From IMG/VR virus record IMGVR_UViG_3300042544_003935, positions 1 to 22,647 of that record: 22,647 bases of DNA, one strand, 5' to 3'. Positions 21,604 to 22,647 of this stretch are shown in pieces. The DNA is from a virus. The notes beneath the pieces are model-generated. The model worked only from the letters and a program-made list of their open reading frames with translations, ran no database searches and was not told where the DNA came from. The first letter of the stretch is position 1. Every line of letters begins with the position of its first letter. The position numbers were made by a program, and so were the translations under genes.

Positions 21604-21756
21604 ATGAAATTGAAACACCTCTCCAGTCATTCCGCCTTGGCAGGGACTTTCCTTGCCATTTCCCTTCAAGCTCACGCCCAGTTGACCTGGGATGCATCTC
21701 CCGATCCTGGTGTCCAGATTGCCGCTGGCACATGGAACACCTCCACGGCCACTTGA
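21604..21756 (+). pseudogene. Autotransporter-type beta-strand protein, truncated N-terminus
   Basis: A 50-codon frame opens with a signal peptide (MKLKHLSSHSALAGTFLAIS, cleavage after AHA-Q near residue 25) and continues LTWDASPDPGVQ, then AAGTWNTSTAT before a TGA. Proteins of the autotransporter-associated beta-strand class begin their mature part with LTWD and later GTWxTSTxxW. The TGA lies just where that Trp (TGG) would be, so a one-base change explains the stop. After it the same frame reads TKGNPLFPSSGPA for a while and soon ends. It is probably a remnant of a secreted surface protein in the host chromosome. Confidence 0.6.
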
Positions 21757-21871
21757 ACCAAAGGCAACCCCCTCTTCCCGTCCTCCGGACCGGCACAACG
21801 GCGGTTTGAGGAGCATCCCGCAAAAGCCAGATCCCTGACAGCCGGATTCCAATCATATCCAACACATCATT

Positions 21872-22647
21872 ATGCAGAACCAAACAACAAATAGTTTCCT
21901 TGGAAAAGTCATCGCTGTCACCGGAGGGGCCAGCGGAATGGGAGCGGAATGTGCCCGCCTTTTCATTGAATCCGGGGCGAAGGTATTCATCATCGACCGT
22001 AATGCGGAACTTGCAGCAGCCACTGCCGCGACGCTTGGCGCGGAGGCCATCATTGGCGACATCAGCCAATCATCGTTCTGCGATGAGGTGATTGATCAGG
22101 TCTCGGCCGGCGGGAGGATCGACTGTCTGGTGAACGCGGCCGGAATCATTGTGCGAGCCGACGGAGTTGATACTACTGACGAGGATTGGCATCGGAACAT
22201 GAGTATCAATCTTGGTGGAGTCTTTTTCATGTGTCGCGCTGCGATTCGTAAAATGAAGACACAGTCCGTGGACGGAGAGCATGGACGCGGTGCAGTGGTG
22301 AATTTCGGCAGCATCTGGGGTGAACTCAGTGGCAAAGGAGCCCATGCCTATGCAGTGAGCAAAGGAGGCGTTCACCAGATTACCCGCACTTTCGCCATAG
22401 AGCATGCCCGAGACGGAATCCGAGTAAACGCGGTTTGTCCCGGAGAGGTGGACACGCCGATGCTGAGGGCCGCCGGCCGTCAGGTGCCGCTCACGGATGA
22501 AGAGGCGCGTGACATGGGCGAACGCGTGGTGCCGATGGGCCGTTTGGCCCGGCCCGTCGAAATCGCCCGCATGGTTCGGTTCCTCTGCGGTTCAGAGGCA
22601 AGTTACATCACTGGTGCGATGCATTATGTTGACGGTGGCTTTTCCGC
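21872..22647 (+). CDS. SDR-family dehydrogenase/reductase (3' end outside window)
   Basis: The window shows 258 residues of a classical short-chain dehydrogenase, running off the right edge. Visible features are the nucleotide site TGGASGMG (17-24), LVNAAG (87-91), the catalytic tetrad Asn113 (SINLGG), Ser147 (NFGSIWG), Tyr160 and Lys164 (YAVSK), and PGEVDTPM after the active site. IDR at 41-43 with an acidic residue after the second strand suggests NAD(H) preference. The end (YVDGGFS) is the normal SDR C-terminus, so only a few residues are missing. The partner genes and substrate are unknown; a sugar or polyol oxidoreductase fits with the GntR/LacI regulator. No Shine-Dalgarno or GTTGAC motif precedes it. 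Confidence 0.92.
   Translation, partial: MQNQTTNSFLGKVIAVTGGASGMGAECARLFIESGAKVFIIDRNAELAAATAATLGAEAIIGDISQSSFCDEVIDQVSAGGRIDCLVNAAGIIVRADGVDTTDEDWHRNMSINLGGVFFMCRAAIRKMKTQSVDGEHGRGAVVNFGSIWGELSGKGAHAYAVSKGGVHQITRTFAIEHARDGIRVNAVCPGEVDTPMLRAAGRQVPLTDEEARDMGERVVPMGRLARPVEIARMVRFLCGSEASYITGAMHYVDGGFS

Noticed and set aside
21359-22069. Minus-strand open frame of 236 codons
   Set aside because: It runs through the truncated surface-protein gene and antisense to the SDR gene, with no domain pattern.
1-22647. CRISPR array, tRNA, rRNA or insertion sequence
   Set aside because: No regularly spaced repeats, cloverleaf with CCA end, rRNA core sequence, or transposase with inverted repeats was seen in reading both strands by eye.

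Overview
The window is most of the late half of an integrated tailed phage, followed on the right by bacterial chromosomal DNA. The host is probably a GC-rich Verrucomicrobiota or a relative. That inference rests on the GntR/LacI hybrid regulator, the remnant of an autotransporter-type beta-strand protein and the overall gene style. No rRNA or tRNA is present to prove it.

Layout. Bases 1-113 hold the end of a probable GpA-type terminase large subunit. They are followed by a small lipoprotein and an M15 peptidase (endolysin), then an opposite-strand HEPN protein. From 1347 the gene order follows lambda closely: gpW-like connector, portal, S49 protease with an in-frame internal scaffold, major capsid protein, a second small structural protein, a strong terminator, FII-like connector, Z-like and U-like tail-end proteins, tail tube, an unknown protein, a G/GT tail chaperone pair with a -1 frameshift site (A AAA AAG), a low-GC accessory gene, and a tape measure. 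Four large tail or fibre proteins follow, then a glycosyltransferase-sulfotransferase fusion, a DUF4376-like protein and two small membrane proteins. A bidirectional terminator closes the late operon. On the minus strand beyond it lie an excisionase-type protein and a tyrosine integrase. There is no sheath gene, so a siphovirus-like particle is most likely. The early genes and the left attachment site must lie left of the window. The right attachment site is probably between 19697 and 19930.

Right flank. A sugar-type GntR/LacI regulator, about 770 bases without an intact long gene (including an autotransporter N-terminus stopped by a TGA at a conserved Trp position), and an SDR dehydrogenase cut by the window end.

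The most unusual signal is a hexamer, GTTGAC (once TTTGAC), set 20-23 bases before the start codon of twelve phage starts, including the internal scaffold start and the integrase. It also lies 26 bases before the excisionase start. It is mostly absent where a gene overlaps or directly abuts its upstream neighbour. It has no -10 box at promoter spacing and the genes lack a clear Shine-Dalgarno, so it looks like an alternative initiation signal for genes that are not translationally coupled. The low-GC accessory gene instead has an ordinary GGAG site.
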